64,000 bases of DNA from Verrucomicrobiota bacterium (GCA_022709905.1 JAKLHY010000003.1:124001-188000), one strand, 5' to 3'; positions 28,901 through 37,448 are shown, counted from the stretch's first letter. The notes: generated by a model not told the origin, from the sequence alone. Numbers and translations: made by a program.

Positions 28901-29933
28901 TGAAAGGGATGTCTTGACGGTTTATTCGGTAACCCAGGGTCAGTTGGGCGGCGTTACCATCAATCCCAATAACACCATCACCTATACCCCCGCATCGGGC
29001 ACGTTTGGCGAAGACTCTTTCACCTATACGATATCCGATGGTCGTGGCGGCTTCGCAACAACCACGGTAACCGTTAGCATTCAGAATACCCAACCGACAA
29101 ATCAGGCGCCCACGGCAAACAATGATAGCGCCACCACCGCTAATCACACCCAAGTTACGATCAACTTGATTGGCAACGACATTGATGACGATGGTGATCT
29201 GATTACTTTGGTGGCTGTCGGTTCGCCCAGCAACGGGACAACTACTCTGAATGCAGACGGCACGGTTACCTACATGCCTGCCGGTGCATTCAATGGCACT
29301 GACAAGTTTACATATACTATCACCGATGGAAAAGCGATAATCAGCGGGACAGTGGACGTCCAAGTGGCGGCTAATATCAAGCCGACGGCCACACCCGACT
29401 CGGCAACCACACGGGATACAAAACCGATCACGATAGATGTAATGGACAACGACACCGATGGGGAGAAAGATCCCATTCACATTGTCAGTGTCAGCGAGCC
29501 TTCGAGTGGCACAGCAATTCTTAACTTCGATGGAACGGTGACCTTCACTCCATCATTGGGTTTCAAAGGCAAGGCGACGTTTAACTACTCCATCGCTGAC
29601 GATTTCGGCGGCACGGCAACGGGAACGGTTAGCGTCACAGTTACGGTAAACGCTCTTCCCGATGCAAAACCTGATAAGGTTTCCATGACCGATGAAGAAA
29701 CCTCAATCGTAATTGACGTGGTGGCAAACGACACCGATTCTGATCTTGATACTCTAACCGTGATTAATGTTGGAGCATTGACCGAAGGCCTCGGAACCGC
29801 CACTCAGATTGATAGTAAGAAAGTCCTTTTTACCCCGGAGGACGGTTTTAAGGGAAAAGCGAAATTCACTTACACCATTTCGGATGGCAACGGAGGGTTT
29901 GACTCGACGAATGTGACCGTTACAGTGCCTTAG
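25917..29933 (+). CDS. Large secreted protein with FG-GAP and Ig/cadherin-like repeats
   Basis: 1338 residues, signal peptide MKNRIETLLAVAVVAGTVGT ending near ASA. After a unique domain (30-195) comes a He_PIG putative Ig module (FSKIAGPAWLMVSMDGTLSG), then FG-GAP-like blades (295-665) with repeated ISGDTAVVGA/ISGDTIVVSA motifs, and two further He_PIG modules (FSKISGPDWLVV, FSKVSGPAWLNI). A spacer and about four cadherin-like/VCBS-type modules beginning N-x-x-P-x-A ... D-S-A-T-T and containing ANDTD follow. It ends abruptly in VTVTVP with no sorting or anchor signal. It is likely an extracellular adhesin or matrix protein. It is divergent from the sigma/kinase pair and may be a target. Confidence 0.85.
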   Translation: MKNRIETLLAVAVVAGTVGTASAFPEMRLDQLLVDGASMTVEDKIFDQFGWKSTTIPAAGIIIQGIDSSNPLYNNEIGIDIRDGMTQNVRGYCMGTLTYRVRTSDGRPITEIHQTLNGSTSGEFAYAYSTESVLDEYNNYLVQLQQVIQTGWVQAPGFAWIVPSHDTLKINLEVFLYADTGSAASITDIQLTFGHNQAPMFITNPVLKADAVQDVPYLGQTLADAAFDPDPSDILTFSKIAGPAWLMVSMDGTLSGTPQFSDVGVNLFSVQATDPAGGSVKATLAITVVDAVSETELVRIRPPGLPNYDIGGEFGRVSLDGDNLIVGAWYGGSVPRGYAYIFNRNQGGLGAWGAVKRLDPQADLFGTSVAISGDTAVVGAYGEKSSGDFTGAAYVYQRDAGGANAWGMVAKLSAYDAAGKDWFGYYVAISGDTIVVSADHKTYGGKTLAGAAYVFGRNQGGLNRWGQVAKLTNPDPIASYVRFGTGVAIDGNTLIIGDIYADGIAFHGGAVYIYQNSGGSWIFSKRIAPQNLSAWETFGENLSIHGDTIAASSGLGTFVFSRDHGGPGNWGQVAAIARRGAVALSDDYLVVGGIMEVAFLYRRDASDPSLWTEVKSMRASDEGLSDLFGGYLSISGDTIAVGAPRHATVYAGDGQVYIFSTDIGAPPVEFTQDPVLKPDATEDVAYAGQTLSDSVTNPANDGSLQFSKISGPDWLVVATDGALSGTPLNADVGLNPFTVQVMDSAGAIAQATLQISVINVNDPPAFTGSPVSGDSATEDVAYSGSLAGLASDPDTGDTFAFSKVSGPAWLNIAADGSLSGTPGNDDVGLNTFTVKATDVSGASGSASLTINVVNVNDPPTFVPGPNVVVDEDSGPFEAVWAAAIKAGPADEAVQALTWVLDVNSDPGLFLVPPALSTTGVLSFTPAADANGNATVTVTLMDDGGTANGGNDTSVTSSFTIAVTPVNDPPQAITDSATTTKNLAVLVEVLANDTDVERDVLTVYSVTQGQLGGVTINPNNTITYTPASGTFGEDSFTYTISDGRGGFATTTVTVSIQNTQPTNQAPTANNDSATTANHTQVTINLIGNDIDDDGDLITLVAVGSPSNGTTTLNADGTVTYMPAGAFNGTDKFTYTITDGKAIISGTVDVQVAANIKPTATPDSATTRDTKPITIDVMDNDTDGEKDPIHIVSVSEPSSGTAILNFDGTVTFTPSLGFKGKATFNYSIADDFGGTATGTVSVTVTVNALPDAKPDKVSMTDEETSIVIDVVANDTDSDLDTLTVINVGALTEGLGTATQIDSKKVLFTPEDGFKGKAKFTYTISDGNGGFDSTNVTVTVP

Positions 29934-29978
29934 CCCCGGTGTCGCAGAATAGTCAAAGTGCAGGCTGTCGGGTCAAAT

Positions 29979-30143
29979 TCAACGACCTGTCCTTACTCTA
30001 TTCAAACCCAAACAAGCCAGACTGACACTTAACAGCAAAAGGACGATCGCACTCTCCGGCACTCCGACGAGGTTCGGTAGTTGAGTGGAGAACCAGGGAA
30101 AGTTCCCGTGAATGTTCTGGAAAGCCAACTCATCATAGGGTTG
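29979..30143 (-). pseudogene. Remnant of a PEP-CTERM-like sorting tail
   Basis: The minus frame ends PNLVGVPESAIVLLLLSVSL, then ACLGLNRVRTGR and stop: a V-P-E-S motif, one hydrophobic helix and a basic end, as in VPDSG/PEP-CTERM exosortase tails. The upstream part of the gene is absent; the palindromic element starts 11 bases away and may have separated it. Confidence 0.5.
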
Positions 30144-30154
30144 AGTGCTGGACG

Positions 30155-30434
30155 CTAGTGTGGTGTTTGCGAAATACGATGCCTTCTGTTGCGCCCAAAA
30201 TGGCCCGATGACGAGGCACGTGGAGGGCGCATCCCCTTCGTGGGGCTGTAACCGACGCGTAACGAAGTCAGCGGGCCATTTTCGGCGCAACCCTCTGGGC
30301 GGCCGTTCTTTTGGCCAGGCACTTCGTTGCGTCTCCCTTACAGATCCATTCCGGATATGCGCGGTCGGCGCGCCTCGTTCCTGGCCAAAACTCCTGGCCG
30401 CAGAATGCATCGTATTTCGCAAACACCACACTAG
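30155..30434. mobile_element. Palindromic MITE-like element, family 1 copy A
   Basis: 280 bases bounded by CTAG at both ends. The terminal inverted repeats are 34 bases with one mismatch (outer part TGTGGTGTTTGCGAAATACG). Inside are two hairpins: one with arms GTTGCGCCCAAAATGGCCCG and its near complement, one with arms beginning GCGGCC...TTTTGGCCAGG. It is about 97.5% identical to 56051-56330 (7 differences counted by eye). No ORF that looks real; presumably moved in trans. Confidence 0.8.
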
Positions 30435-30581
30435 GACACGAGCGCATTGCTGTTTCGGCAAGTCCTCCGAGTTCGGTGGCGGCAAGGTGGCTGGTTGCTG
30501 ATGCGATTGTCGATACTGAAAATCACCGGCGGGATCAGAAGAAAAGCCGGGGCTTTTTTGGCCTTTGATGATTTGGCTGCC

Positions 30582-32057
30582 TCATTTTATTTTCGGATTC
30601 AGCACGCGTTGTTTCAGGTCTTCGGTGAAGCCGGTTGAGTCCATCCACGCGCTGGCTGAGGTTGGATCTTTCTGTATCCAAGCTCGAGCGGTTTCGACCA
30701 AGGCATCATTTCGGATTGCCGGTTCGGAGATTCGCTGAATCCATTCCATCGCCGTGGTGGGATCGTTGTTGCTTAGCCCGCGCGCAAAAGAGGAAAGCGC
30801 GGAGTCTTTGGTTCGGCCGTCCGGGAGTGTTTCAAGCCAGATCGCCGCCTGGCTGGCATCAACCTCCGCCCAGTTGCGAGCAACGGCTGACACCGCCTTC
30901 TCGCGGGGGCCTCCTTCCGGAAAGTGTGCCACCCACTGGGCTGCGCCCGCGGGATCTCTTTCCGCCCAATTCACCGCTACCGACAAGCCTGCGCTTACTT
31001 GAAAATGGCCCGGAGGCAATTGCGACACATACTCGGCGGCCTCGCGTGGAGAGGAATTCGCCCAAATTCCAGCACTCATCGTGATGACGGCGGAGCGTGT
31101 TCTCTCGTTGTTCAATTTGCCGGAGGCCGCAAGGACCTCTGTTGGGTTGCTTTCACTCCACGGCGCAAACACACCCTTCAGCACCGTCATTTGCGATCCC
31201 GGATCCAGCGTGTTCAGATGCGCAATCGCAGAATCTGGATCGACGCGGATCCAGACGCTGGCCACTCCCTCGACTGCGGCATTGCGATCGGCGGCATCGG
31301 ATAATTGACTCGTCCATTCCCTCGCTCTGGCCAGATCCTCGTCCGCCCATCGACGACCGATCCCCCGCAACAGATCCTGCTTCGCTTCACCTCTGGAGAG
31401 CAATAGCGCCGTCTCCGCCGCTCTTGCTGGGTTGTTTTCGGCCAAACGACCCGCAATATGCTGCAAAGCGCTGTCTCGGGCTGACCGGTCGGCCAGACGC
31501 CGCGCCCAGGCCTCGGCCGCATCCGGATCACTGCCCGCCCACTGTCTCGCGACGGCAGCCACTGCGTCCCTCCGTTCCCGACCTCCCGAGAGGGATTCCG
31601 CAAACGCCGCAGAACCGGTCGGATCCATCCTGGCCCAGGAACTGAGACATGTCTTCATCGCGCCGGAACGAATGCTTCCTGCGGGAAGGCCCAACGACCA
31701 AGCGATAGCTCCCTGAGGATCCGTGGCAGCCCACTGCTCGATGATTTCCAGCAGACCTTTCTTATTCGACTGAGGATGGCTCCAGAGCTGGTCCGCCGCC
31801 GTTCGATACTCGGCCGAGTTGTGGGCGGATGTCATCTTCGAAAAGCTCCGCTGGCTTTTTGGCATAACAGGAGTCTTGCCGGAATTCCGCGACTGCATCG
31901 GGGAATGGGGCGCCCCCCCGGATTTGAATGTAGCGCCCGGCTCTAATCCTGCCGCAACCACTCCAGGCGCTCGAAACCACACGCGGTCGAGCCACGCGCC
32001 AACGATGAGGTTACATACGACAAGCACACTGCATAGCACCAATTTTATCGCTTTCAT
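30582..32057 (-). CDS. Membrane-anchored helical repeat protein, unknown function
   Basis: 491 residues from the ATG at 32057 (MKAIKLVLCSVLVVCNLIVG, one transmembrane or signal helix). From about residue 100 to the end there are some twelve units of about 30 residues with the pattern W-A-x-x-D-P-x-x-A-x-x-W-x-x-x-L-P-x-G-x-x-R-x-x-A (for example IEQWAATDPQGAIAWSLGLP and AARNWAEVDASQAAIWLETL-like text). This resembles SEL1/TPR-type alpha solenoids common in Verrucomicrobiota, but no named family is certain. Probably a periplasmic protein-interaction scaffold. The start at 32087 is also possible. Confidence 0.75.
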   Translation of the reverse strand: MKAIKLVLCSVLVVCNLIVGAWLDRVWFRAPGVVAAGLEPGATFKSGGAPHSPMQSRNSGKTPVMPKSQRSFSKMTSAHNSAEYRTAADQLWSHPQSNKKGLLEIIEQWAATDPQGAIAWSLGLPAGSIRSGAMKTCLSSWARMDPTGSAAFAESLSGGRERRDAVAAVARQWAGSDPDAAEAWARRLADRSARDSALQHIAGRLAENNPARAAETALLLSRGEAKQDLLRGIGRRWADEDLARAREWTSQLSDAADRNAAVEGVASVWIRVDPDSAIAHLNTLDPGSQMTVLKGVFAPWSESNPTEVLAASGKLNNERTRSAVITMSAGIWANSSPREAAEYVSQLPPGHFQVSAGLSVAVNWAERDPAGAAQWVAHFPEGGPREKAVSAVARNWAEVDASQAAIWLETLPDGRTKDSALSSFARGLSNNDPTTAMEWIQRISEPAIRNDALVETARAWIQKDPTSASAWMDSTGFTEDLKQRVLNPKIK

Positions 32058-32243
32058 GCGTGTTTTTCGGACATCGAAAAATACCACGCCGCATGCCTCC
32101 CCGCAATCAAGGGGTATGCCTCGCTCAACGAGGTTCGACGGCGTGTGTTGGAGCAGCCAAAAGCTTTTGACCCTGTCCCCCTAAGCGGCCTATACTCGCG
32201 CGCTGGCCAGGCAAACGCTGACCTCCAAAATGAGGACTCCTTT

Positions 32244-33842
32244 ATGAAAGGCAAAGACTCGCTCTCCCATCACGTCAATTCAAGTCAACACTCCTCCGCG
32301 CGCAGCCGCTTGTCCCGCCGGCGGTTCATGCTCACCGGTGGCGCGGTCGCCGGTGCGTTTGCCCTTGCGCCGCGACATGTGCTCGGCGGGCCCGGCTTTG
32401 TCGCGCCCAGTGAGAAGATCACCCTGGCCTGCATTGGCTTTGGGACCCAGGCGATCCGAGAACTGGGCGGCATCCTGGCCAGTCCGGAGGTCCAAATCGT
32501 TGCCGTGTGTGACGTGGAGAAGGACGGGATGAATTACCTGGAATGGGGAAAGGGAGAAATTCGGAACACGATCCGGCGGCTCATCGAGAATCCCACCTGG
32601 AGAGAAGGTTTCAACCATCCCCCCGGCGGCCGGGATGTCGGCAAGGAAATCGTGGAAACCTGCTACGCGAAGCAGCGCGGCAAGGATCAGTTTAAGGGAT
32701 GCGCCGCGTACGTCGACTTTCGCGAATTGCTGGAATGCGAGAAGGACGTGAACGCGGTGAAGGTTATGACGCCGGATCACACGCACGCGGCCATTGCCCT
32801 TGCGGCCCTTAAAAAGGGGATCCACGTCGTGGTTCATAAGCCCCTGGCGAATCGTGTAATGGAGGCTCGAGCCGTCATTGAGACCGCCCGCACCCGGAAG
32901 ATTGCCACGCATTTCCTGCCCGCGAGTGAAGGGGCCGCGCAACAAGAGGCGCTGGCGATGGTCAGAAACGGCGCGATTGGCACGCTTCGCGAAATCCACA
33001 ACTGGTCGATGCGTCCGATGTGGCCGCAGTTTCCGATTCTGCCGGCCGACAGGCCCCCGATCCCGGCGGGTTTTGACTGGACCTTGTGGCTCGGGCCATC
33101 CCTGGATCGCCCGTATCATCCCCATTACACGCATACCAATTTTCGCGGCTGGTATGAATTCGGTGGCGGGTCTATTGCCGATATGGGGCATTACAGCCTC
33201 TGGCCGATTTTCCAGCTCCTAAACCTGGATGCTCCCATAAGCGTCGAATCCACACCCAGCCATGACTGCACCGTATCGGACCACGTGTGTTCGCGGATCA
33301 AGAACGATTACTCGTTCCCCGTCGCGTGCACGGTGCGCATGAGATTCGCCGCTAAAGAAGACCGGCCGGCGCTCGACATTTTCTGGTATGACGGCGGCAT
33401 AAAACCGCCCGCACCCGAGGAACTCATGGCCGAGAACAAGGAACTGCCCGAGGAAGGCATGATGTTTCTCGGGGACCAGGGGAAAATCCTGGGAGGTTTC
33501 CGCGCTGAAAACTCGCGAATCATCCCAGACGCAAAAATGCGCGTCTATCGGCAGGCGAACAGTCTGCCCGAATCGGTCTCGTCCCAGGCCGGGCGCAACC
33601 GGCAGAGCGAAGGCCGGTCCGGGCGCGAAGCCGCATGGATTACGGCCTTCAAGGGAGGTCCGGCCAGCTATGGCGACTTCCTCCTGGCCGGTCCAATCTG
33701 TGACGCGGTCAACTTGGCTGCGATTTCGCTCAGGCTCGGTGGACGCAGGCTTCAGTGGAATGCCGCAAGCGCGAGAATAACAAACGTTCCCGAGGCGAAC
33801 ACATTCCTCACTCGTGAATACCGACCGGGTTGGGAGTTGTAA
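32244..33842 (+). CDS. Tat-exported Gfo/Idh/MocA-family oxidoreductase
   Basis: 532 residues from the ATG at 32244, which has GAGGACTCC upstream. The Tat signal contains SRRRFMLTGGAVAGAFAL. The Rossmann fold starts ITLACIGFGTQAIRELGG; the dinucleotide domain ends with HVVVHKPLANRVMEA, where the usual E-K-P Glu is His (HKP). Substrate-domain motifs are IHNWSMRPMWPQF, GWYEFGGGSIADMGHYSLWP and FWYDGGIKPPAPEEL. It is longer than the 439-residue relative at 17816 because of an insert near residues 110-160. Monocistronic, substrate unknown. Confidence 0.87.
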   Translation: MKGKDSLSHHVNSSQHSSARSRLSRRRFMLTGGAVAGAFALAPRHVLGGPGFVAPSEKITLACIGFGTQAIRELGGILASPEVQIVAVCDVEKDGMNYLEWGKGEIRNTIRRLIENPTWREGFNHPPGGRDVGKEIVETCYAKQRGKDQFKGCAAYVDFRELLECEKDVNAVKVMTPDHTHAAIALAALKKGIHVVVHKPLANRVMEARAVIETARTRKIATHFLPASEGAAQQEALAMVRNGAIGTLREIHNWSMRPMWPQFPILPADRPPIPAGFDWTLWLGPSLDRPYHPHYTHTNFRGWYEFGGGSIADMGHYSLWPIFQLLNLDAPISVESTPSHDCTVSDHVCSRIKNDYSFPVACTVRMRFAAKEDRPALDIFWYDGGIKPPAPEELMAENKELPEEGMMFLGDQGKILGGFRAENSRIIPDAKMRVYRQANSLPESVSSQAGRNRQSEGRSGREAAWITAFKGGPASYGDFLLAGPICDAVNLAAISLRLGGRRLQWNAASARITNVPEANTFLTREYRPGWEL

Positions 33843-34035
33843 GAAAGGAGATTGATGTCCTTTGTTTTGGCCTTGCGATCGCCTTGCGAATCTCGCGCGC
33901 TGCGTTTAGACTGTGGCAGCTCTCGAGCCGTGGGCGAATTTAGCCAGGCCGCCGCCGGTTTCAGAAGGGATCCGTCGTGCGAAGCTCTGGGCGGCCGGCC
34001 GGCGCTCTGGGCTTCAGATTGATTTTAATGTCTAA

Positions 34036-34308
34036 GAGCCTGATTGAAAATTCCAAGGGGCGCTGTTTTCGCAGAAATGGCCGCATGGCGAGGCGCGACG
34101 AAGGAAAATATCCCTGGCGGATCTTTGACTGGGGAGCAACGAATCCAGGGGGCCATTTCTGCGAAAACCCTTCGGGCGGCGGCTCTTTTGCCCGGGGCCA
34201 GCGTTGGCTTGGACCTTACAGCCCACATCGGGGATGCTCGGCCCAAGCCGCCTTGGCCCCAGCCAAAATCCCTCACCGCAGCACCCCCTGTAATTTTCAA
34301 ACAGGCTC
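34036..34308. mobile_element. Palindromic MITE-like element, family 2
   Basis: 273 bases flanked by TAA on both sides (34033-34035 and 34309-34311), a possible target duplication. Ends are GAGCCTG...CAGGCTC, imperfect inverted repeats of about 30 bases. An 18/18 internal inverted repeat (GTTTTCGCAGAAATGGCC at 34065 with its complement ending 34168) and a weaker second hairpin give the same layout as the family 1 elements, with local similarity (GGGCGGC..CTCTTTTG, CTTACAG). No credible ORF. Confidence 0.65.
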
Positions 34309-34323
34309 TAACACCACATCACT

Positions 34324-36243
34324 ATGAGCAACACCCTACGAGCCTTTTTTGTTATCATGCTATTGGCATTCCTTGTTCCAGGCAACCGAGCTCTGGCCCA
34401 AGGAAACGCCTTTACTTATCAGGGACAGCTGCTCAGCAACGGCCGCCCGGCGAATGGGACTTACGATTTGCGGGGGATACTCTACGATGCTGAGATTGGC
34501 GGCTCGCAGATCGGGCCTATCGTCACGAACCTGGCCGTTCCGGTCACAGCGGGTGTGATCACGACCTCGCTGGATTTTGGACCGGGTGCTTTTACTGGAG
34601 CGGCCCGATGGCTCGAGCTTGGGGTTCGAGTGACCGGTGGGAGTGCGTTTACTTCTCTCGCGCCACGGCAACCGATGGCGCCGACCCCTTACGCGCTTTA
34701 TGCCATGACACCGGCGGGCCCCAAGGGCGATCCGGGCCCGCAGGGCGCGCAAGGCATACCCGGCCCTCAGGGACCGGCAGGAGCCACAGGAACGAAGGGC
34801 GATAAGGGCGATCCAGGTCCGGAAGGCCCCATGGGACCGCCTGGTTCAGCCGATGCCTGGGGGCTCGGGGGCAATGCCGGCACCGATCCATCCACCAATT
34901 TTCTGGGCACCACCGATGCCGCGGCTCTGGTGCTGCGGGCCGGGAACCAGCCTGTATTGCGCATGGAAGGGCAGCCCACCGGTTTTAGAGTTACGACGGG
35001 TCAGCTGAATGCCATCGATCCGAGCTCCACCAACTCGGTGATTCTCGGCGGGCGCGGAAACTCGATTGCCGGAGCGGCCCATCAAACCACCATCGCCGGC
35101 GGAACAGACAATGACATCGACAGTGACCAGCAAGCCTCATTCATTGGCGGGGGGGCTCGTAATCGGATCCTGCAGAGTAACGAATACGCCGTGATTGCCG
35201 GTGGGCGCGATAACCGTGTCGGATCCAATACCGTGATTTCCCTGGTGGTGGGAGGGGGCGAAAACCGCATGGGCAATAATGTGGATGGCGGGATCATGAT
35301 AGGGGGATTCCGCAACGACATCCTAGGTTCCACCAACGCCGACCGCCGGCAAATCGCTCCGGTCCTCATTGGGGGTTCCGATAACGAAATCGGACGGGGA
35401 CGTGATAGCAGTTTTAGCGTCATTCTTGGGGGAGACAATAATCGTATTGGAGAAAACTGCGCCGCTGCAGTCATTGCGGGAGGAACCAACAATCTGATTG
35501 CCGATGGGGCCGAGCATTCATTCGCGGCGGGCCGGCGCTGCCGGGTGAATCATATGGGCGCCTGGGTTTGGGCCGACAGCCAAAACGCGAGTTTCCCCTC
35601 TCGAGGAGTCAATACCTTCAATATCCGGGCCGAAGGAGGCATTCACTTGAATACCGACACCTCGATATTCTGCGGCAATGCCACCCGTCAAATGCTGAAT
35701 CTTTACACGAACGACTATGGCATCGGTGTGCAGAGTTCGACCCTGTATTTTCGCAGTAATCTTGATTTTTCGTGGTTCCGCGGCGGTGCCCATAATGACA
35801 GCCGGAATAATCCTGGCACCGGAGGAACCGAGATGATGCGTCTGACCTCGGGCGGCCTGCGTGTGAACGGCACTTTTGTCAGCGCTTCCGATCGGAATCT
35901 GAAGGAGAACTTTGACGCGGTGGATTCCAAGGAGGTGCTCGAGAAGGTCGCCGCGCTGCCCATCAGCCAATGGAACTACAAGGCCGATCCGAATAGCCGT
36001 CATGTGGGACCCATGGCGCAGGATTTTCATGCGGCGTTTGGGCTGGGACAGGACGATAAACATATCGCCACTATCGATGCGGACGGGGTGGCCTTGGCCG
36101 CGATCCAGGGACTGAATCACAAACTGGCCGAGCAATCGGCGGCGTTGAAGGACCGTGACGAACGCATTGCGCGACTCGAATCCGAGCTTGCACAGTTGCG
36201 CGGTCTGGTCCACAAAGTTCTTGGCGAAATCCATTCGAATTAA
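34324..36243 (+). CDS. Fibre-like secreted protein with collagen, head repeats and S74 chaperone
   Basis: 639 residues. Signal peptide (FFVIMLLAFLVPGNRALAQ), then a beta domain (30-130), a collagen-like run of G-x-y triplets (about 135-175, GPKGDPGPQGAQGIPGPQGP), and a coil of YadA/Hia-like head repeats with N-S-V-I-L-G-G / VIAGG-x-N-N motifs (240-405). The C-terminal S74 intramolecular-chaperone domain starts SDRNLKENFDAVDSKEVLEK and continues VGPMAQDFHAAFGLGQDD; the Ser and Lys in its opening are the self-cleavage dyad of the family. A coiled coil ends the protein. It is phage tail-spike-like but has an export signal, so probably a trimeric surface fibre. Co-transcribed with the next gene (2-base gap). 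Confidence 0.85.
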   Translation: MSNTLRAFFVIMLLAFLVPGNRALAQGNAFTYQGQLLSNGRPANGTYDLRGILYDAEIGGSQIGPIVTNLAVPVTAGVITTSLDFGPGAFTGAARWLELGVRVTGGSAFTSLAPRQPMAPTPYALYAMTPAGPKGDPGPQGAQGIPGPQGPAGATGTKGDKGDPGPEGPMGPPGSADAWGLGGNAGTDPSTNFLGTTDAAALVLRAGNQPVLRMEGQPTGFRVTTGQLNAIDPSSTNSVILGGRGNSIAGAAHQTTIAGGTDNDIDSDQQASFIGGGARNRILQSNEYAVIAGGRDNRVGSNTVISLVVGGGENRMGNNVDGGIMIGGFRNDILGSTNADRRQIAPVLIGGSDNEIGRGRDSSFSVILGGDNNRIGENCAAAVIAGGTNNLIADGAEHSFAAGRRCRVNHMGAWVWADSQNASFPSRGVNTFNIRAEGGIHLNTDTSIFCGNATRQMLNLYTNDYGIGVQSSTLYFRSNLDFSWFRGGAHNDSRNNPGTGGTEMMRLTSGGLRVNGTFVSASDRNLKENFDAVDSKEVLEKVAALPISQWNYKADPNSRHVGPMAQDFHAAFGLGQDDKHIATIDADGVALAAIQGLNHKLAEQSAALKDRDERIARLESELAQLRGLVHKVLGEIHSN

Positions 36244-36245
36244 CC

Positions 36246-36719
36246 ATGAATAATCGAATCCCAAGCCTTGGCACGCTTCGCAGGTATGGAGCCGGAGCTT
36301 TGGCCATTCTGGCGCTGGCGGGCTCATGGCTTCACGCCCAAACACTCACAGGCGGTTCCTTTGTTTTGGTGGGAACCACGGGCGCGGGCGGTTTGTCGTC
36401 GGGCGAAGCCTACGTGCTGGCGGGTTATGTTGCCGGCGCTGGTGCCTCGGCCTCCCGCGGAGGCGAGTATGTCCTGACCTGCGGCTTCCTCGGCACTTAT
36501 GAAACTGCGGATGGCAGCGTGGCTTTAAACGCGGAGCTGAACCCCGAAGGGCTGGTGCGGTTATGGTGGACCGCCCTTCAAAGCGGTTACCAACTCGAGT
36601 TCTCCAATTCGCTCGGATCGGAAGCCCACTGGCAGACCGTCGATCCCGCCCCCATGGGCAACGAATACATCACCCTGCCACAGCAACCCGCCCGGTTTTT
36701 CCGATTGCGCCGGCCCTAG
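36246..36719 (+). CDS. Small secreted protein, unknown
   Basis: 157 residues. Signal peptide (GAGALAILALAGSWLHAQ), a glycine-rich central part (GGSFVLVGTTGAGGLSSGEAY) and a C-terminal domain of the kind that ends many Verrucomicrobiota secreted proteins (LEFSNSLGSEAHWQTVD ... ARFFRLRRP). It begins 2 bases after the S74 fibre gene, so they are one operon and may be displayed together. I recognise no enzymatic motif. Confidence 0.7.
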   Translation: MNNRIPSLGTLRRYGAGALAILALAGSWLHAQTLTGGSFVLVGTTGAGGLSSGEAYVLAGYVAGAGASASRGGEYVLTCGFLGTYETADGSVALNAELNPEGLVRLWWTALQSGYQLEFSNSLGSEAHWQTVDPAPMGNEYITLPQQPARFFRLRRP

Positions 36720-36813
36720 AGCCTGCTTAAGAAAGACTTCTGGTTTTGGCGGGAGCGCCGCCCGCTCAGATCCAAGGCGCATGAATGCCATTGTATCGTT
36801 GGTGTTAGTCGAA

Positions 36814-37047
36814 TCAGGGAGCGAAATAGCCCTGTTTCCATACAAAAACAAGGTAGGCAACCAAGGGCATTAAACAGAGGATGCCACCTCCGATGAACCA
36901 GCTTGGACCCGCCATGGGGGTTCCCGATTTGTCACACACGTCACCTCGAATCCCACGATAGATCAGTCTTAATCCGATGGCAGCGCCAATGCCAAACACC
37001 AGAACGCCACTCCAAATTCGATAGTGCAACAGTGGATTGTTTTCCAT
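36814..37047 (-). CDS. Small membrane protein, two helices
   Basis: 77 residues with helices VLVFGIGAAIGLRLIYRG and WFIGGGILCLMPLVAYLVFV, separated by a polar loop containing one Cys. No family recognised. It is convergent with the upstream small secreted-protein gene. Confidence 0.55.
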   Translation of the reverse strand: MENNPLLHYRIWSGVLVFGIGAAIGLRLIYRGIRGDVCDKSGTPMAGPSWFIGGGILCLMPLVAYLVFVWKQGYFAP

Positions 37048-37363
37048 GATATGTCATTTGATGTGCAACCCATCGCCGAGGTTGACGATGCAGCAGAATC
37101 GCTTCTCCGACGCCCCCTGGTTTAATCCCTCCGTCTACTCTCTTCGATGGGATTTAGCACACAGTATTTGACAACCCAAAGACGAGATCTTCACACGATC
37201 TACGACGGAGCAGCATCTTATGTGCGGTTTTGGGGCCGAGGCAGGCTTGACACAGGGTTTGGGGGGCTGATAGGTTTCGAGCGTGGTTTGCATAGGCAAG
37301 GGACACACGCAAGGTCAAGCCTGGCGGTTACTCTCAGGCCGCAACACACTGGGCATCAGGGGC
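37048..37363. other. Intergenic region upstream of tRNA-Leu
   Basis: 316 bases without a credible gene. It contains TTGACA (37247-37252) with a weak -10-like ATAGGT 17 bases on, possibly the tRNA promoter. It also contains 24 bases (37212-37235) repeated exactly at 63153-63176. Confidence 0.5.
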
Positions 37364-37448
37364 GCGCATATGGTGGAATTGGCAGACACGCTACTTTGAG
37401 GTGGTAGTGGGGCAACCCGTGCAGGTTCAAGTCCTGCTATGCGCACCA
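37364..37448 (+). tRNA. tRNA-Leu (anticodon GAG)
   Basis: 85 nt with encoded CCA. Acceptor arms GCGCATA/TATGCGC pair fully, the T arm is GCAGG-TTCAAGT-CCTGC, and a variable arm of class II length is present. The anticodon loop TTGAGGT gives GAG (Leu, CUC/CUU). The decayed restriction-modification island starts just after it, so it is a plausible integration site. Confidence 0.93.

Noticed and set aside
29979..30485. 168-residue minus-strand frame across the palindromic element
   Set aside because: Most of it is element sequence also found at 55998-56357. Only the last 50 or so residues resemble protein.
36720..36800. GAGCCTG at the start of an inverted GC-rich stretch, as another family 2 element end
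   Set aside because: Only the first few bases match. The internal hairpin and right end are absent.
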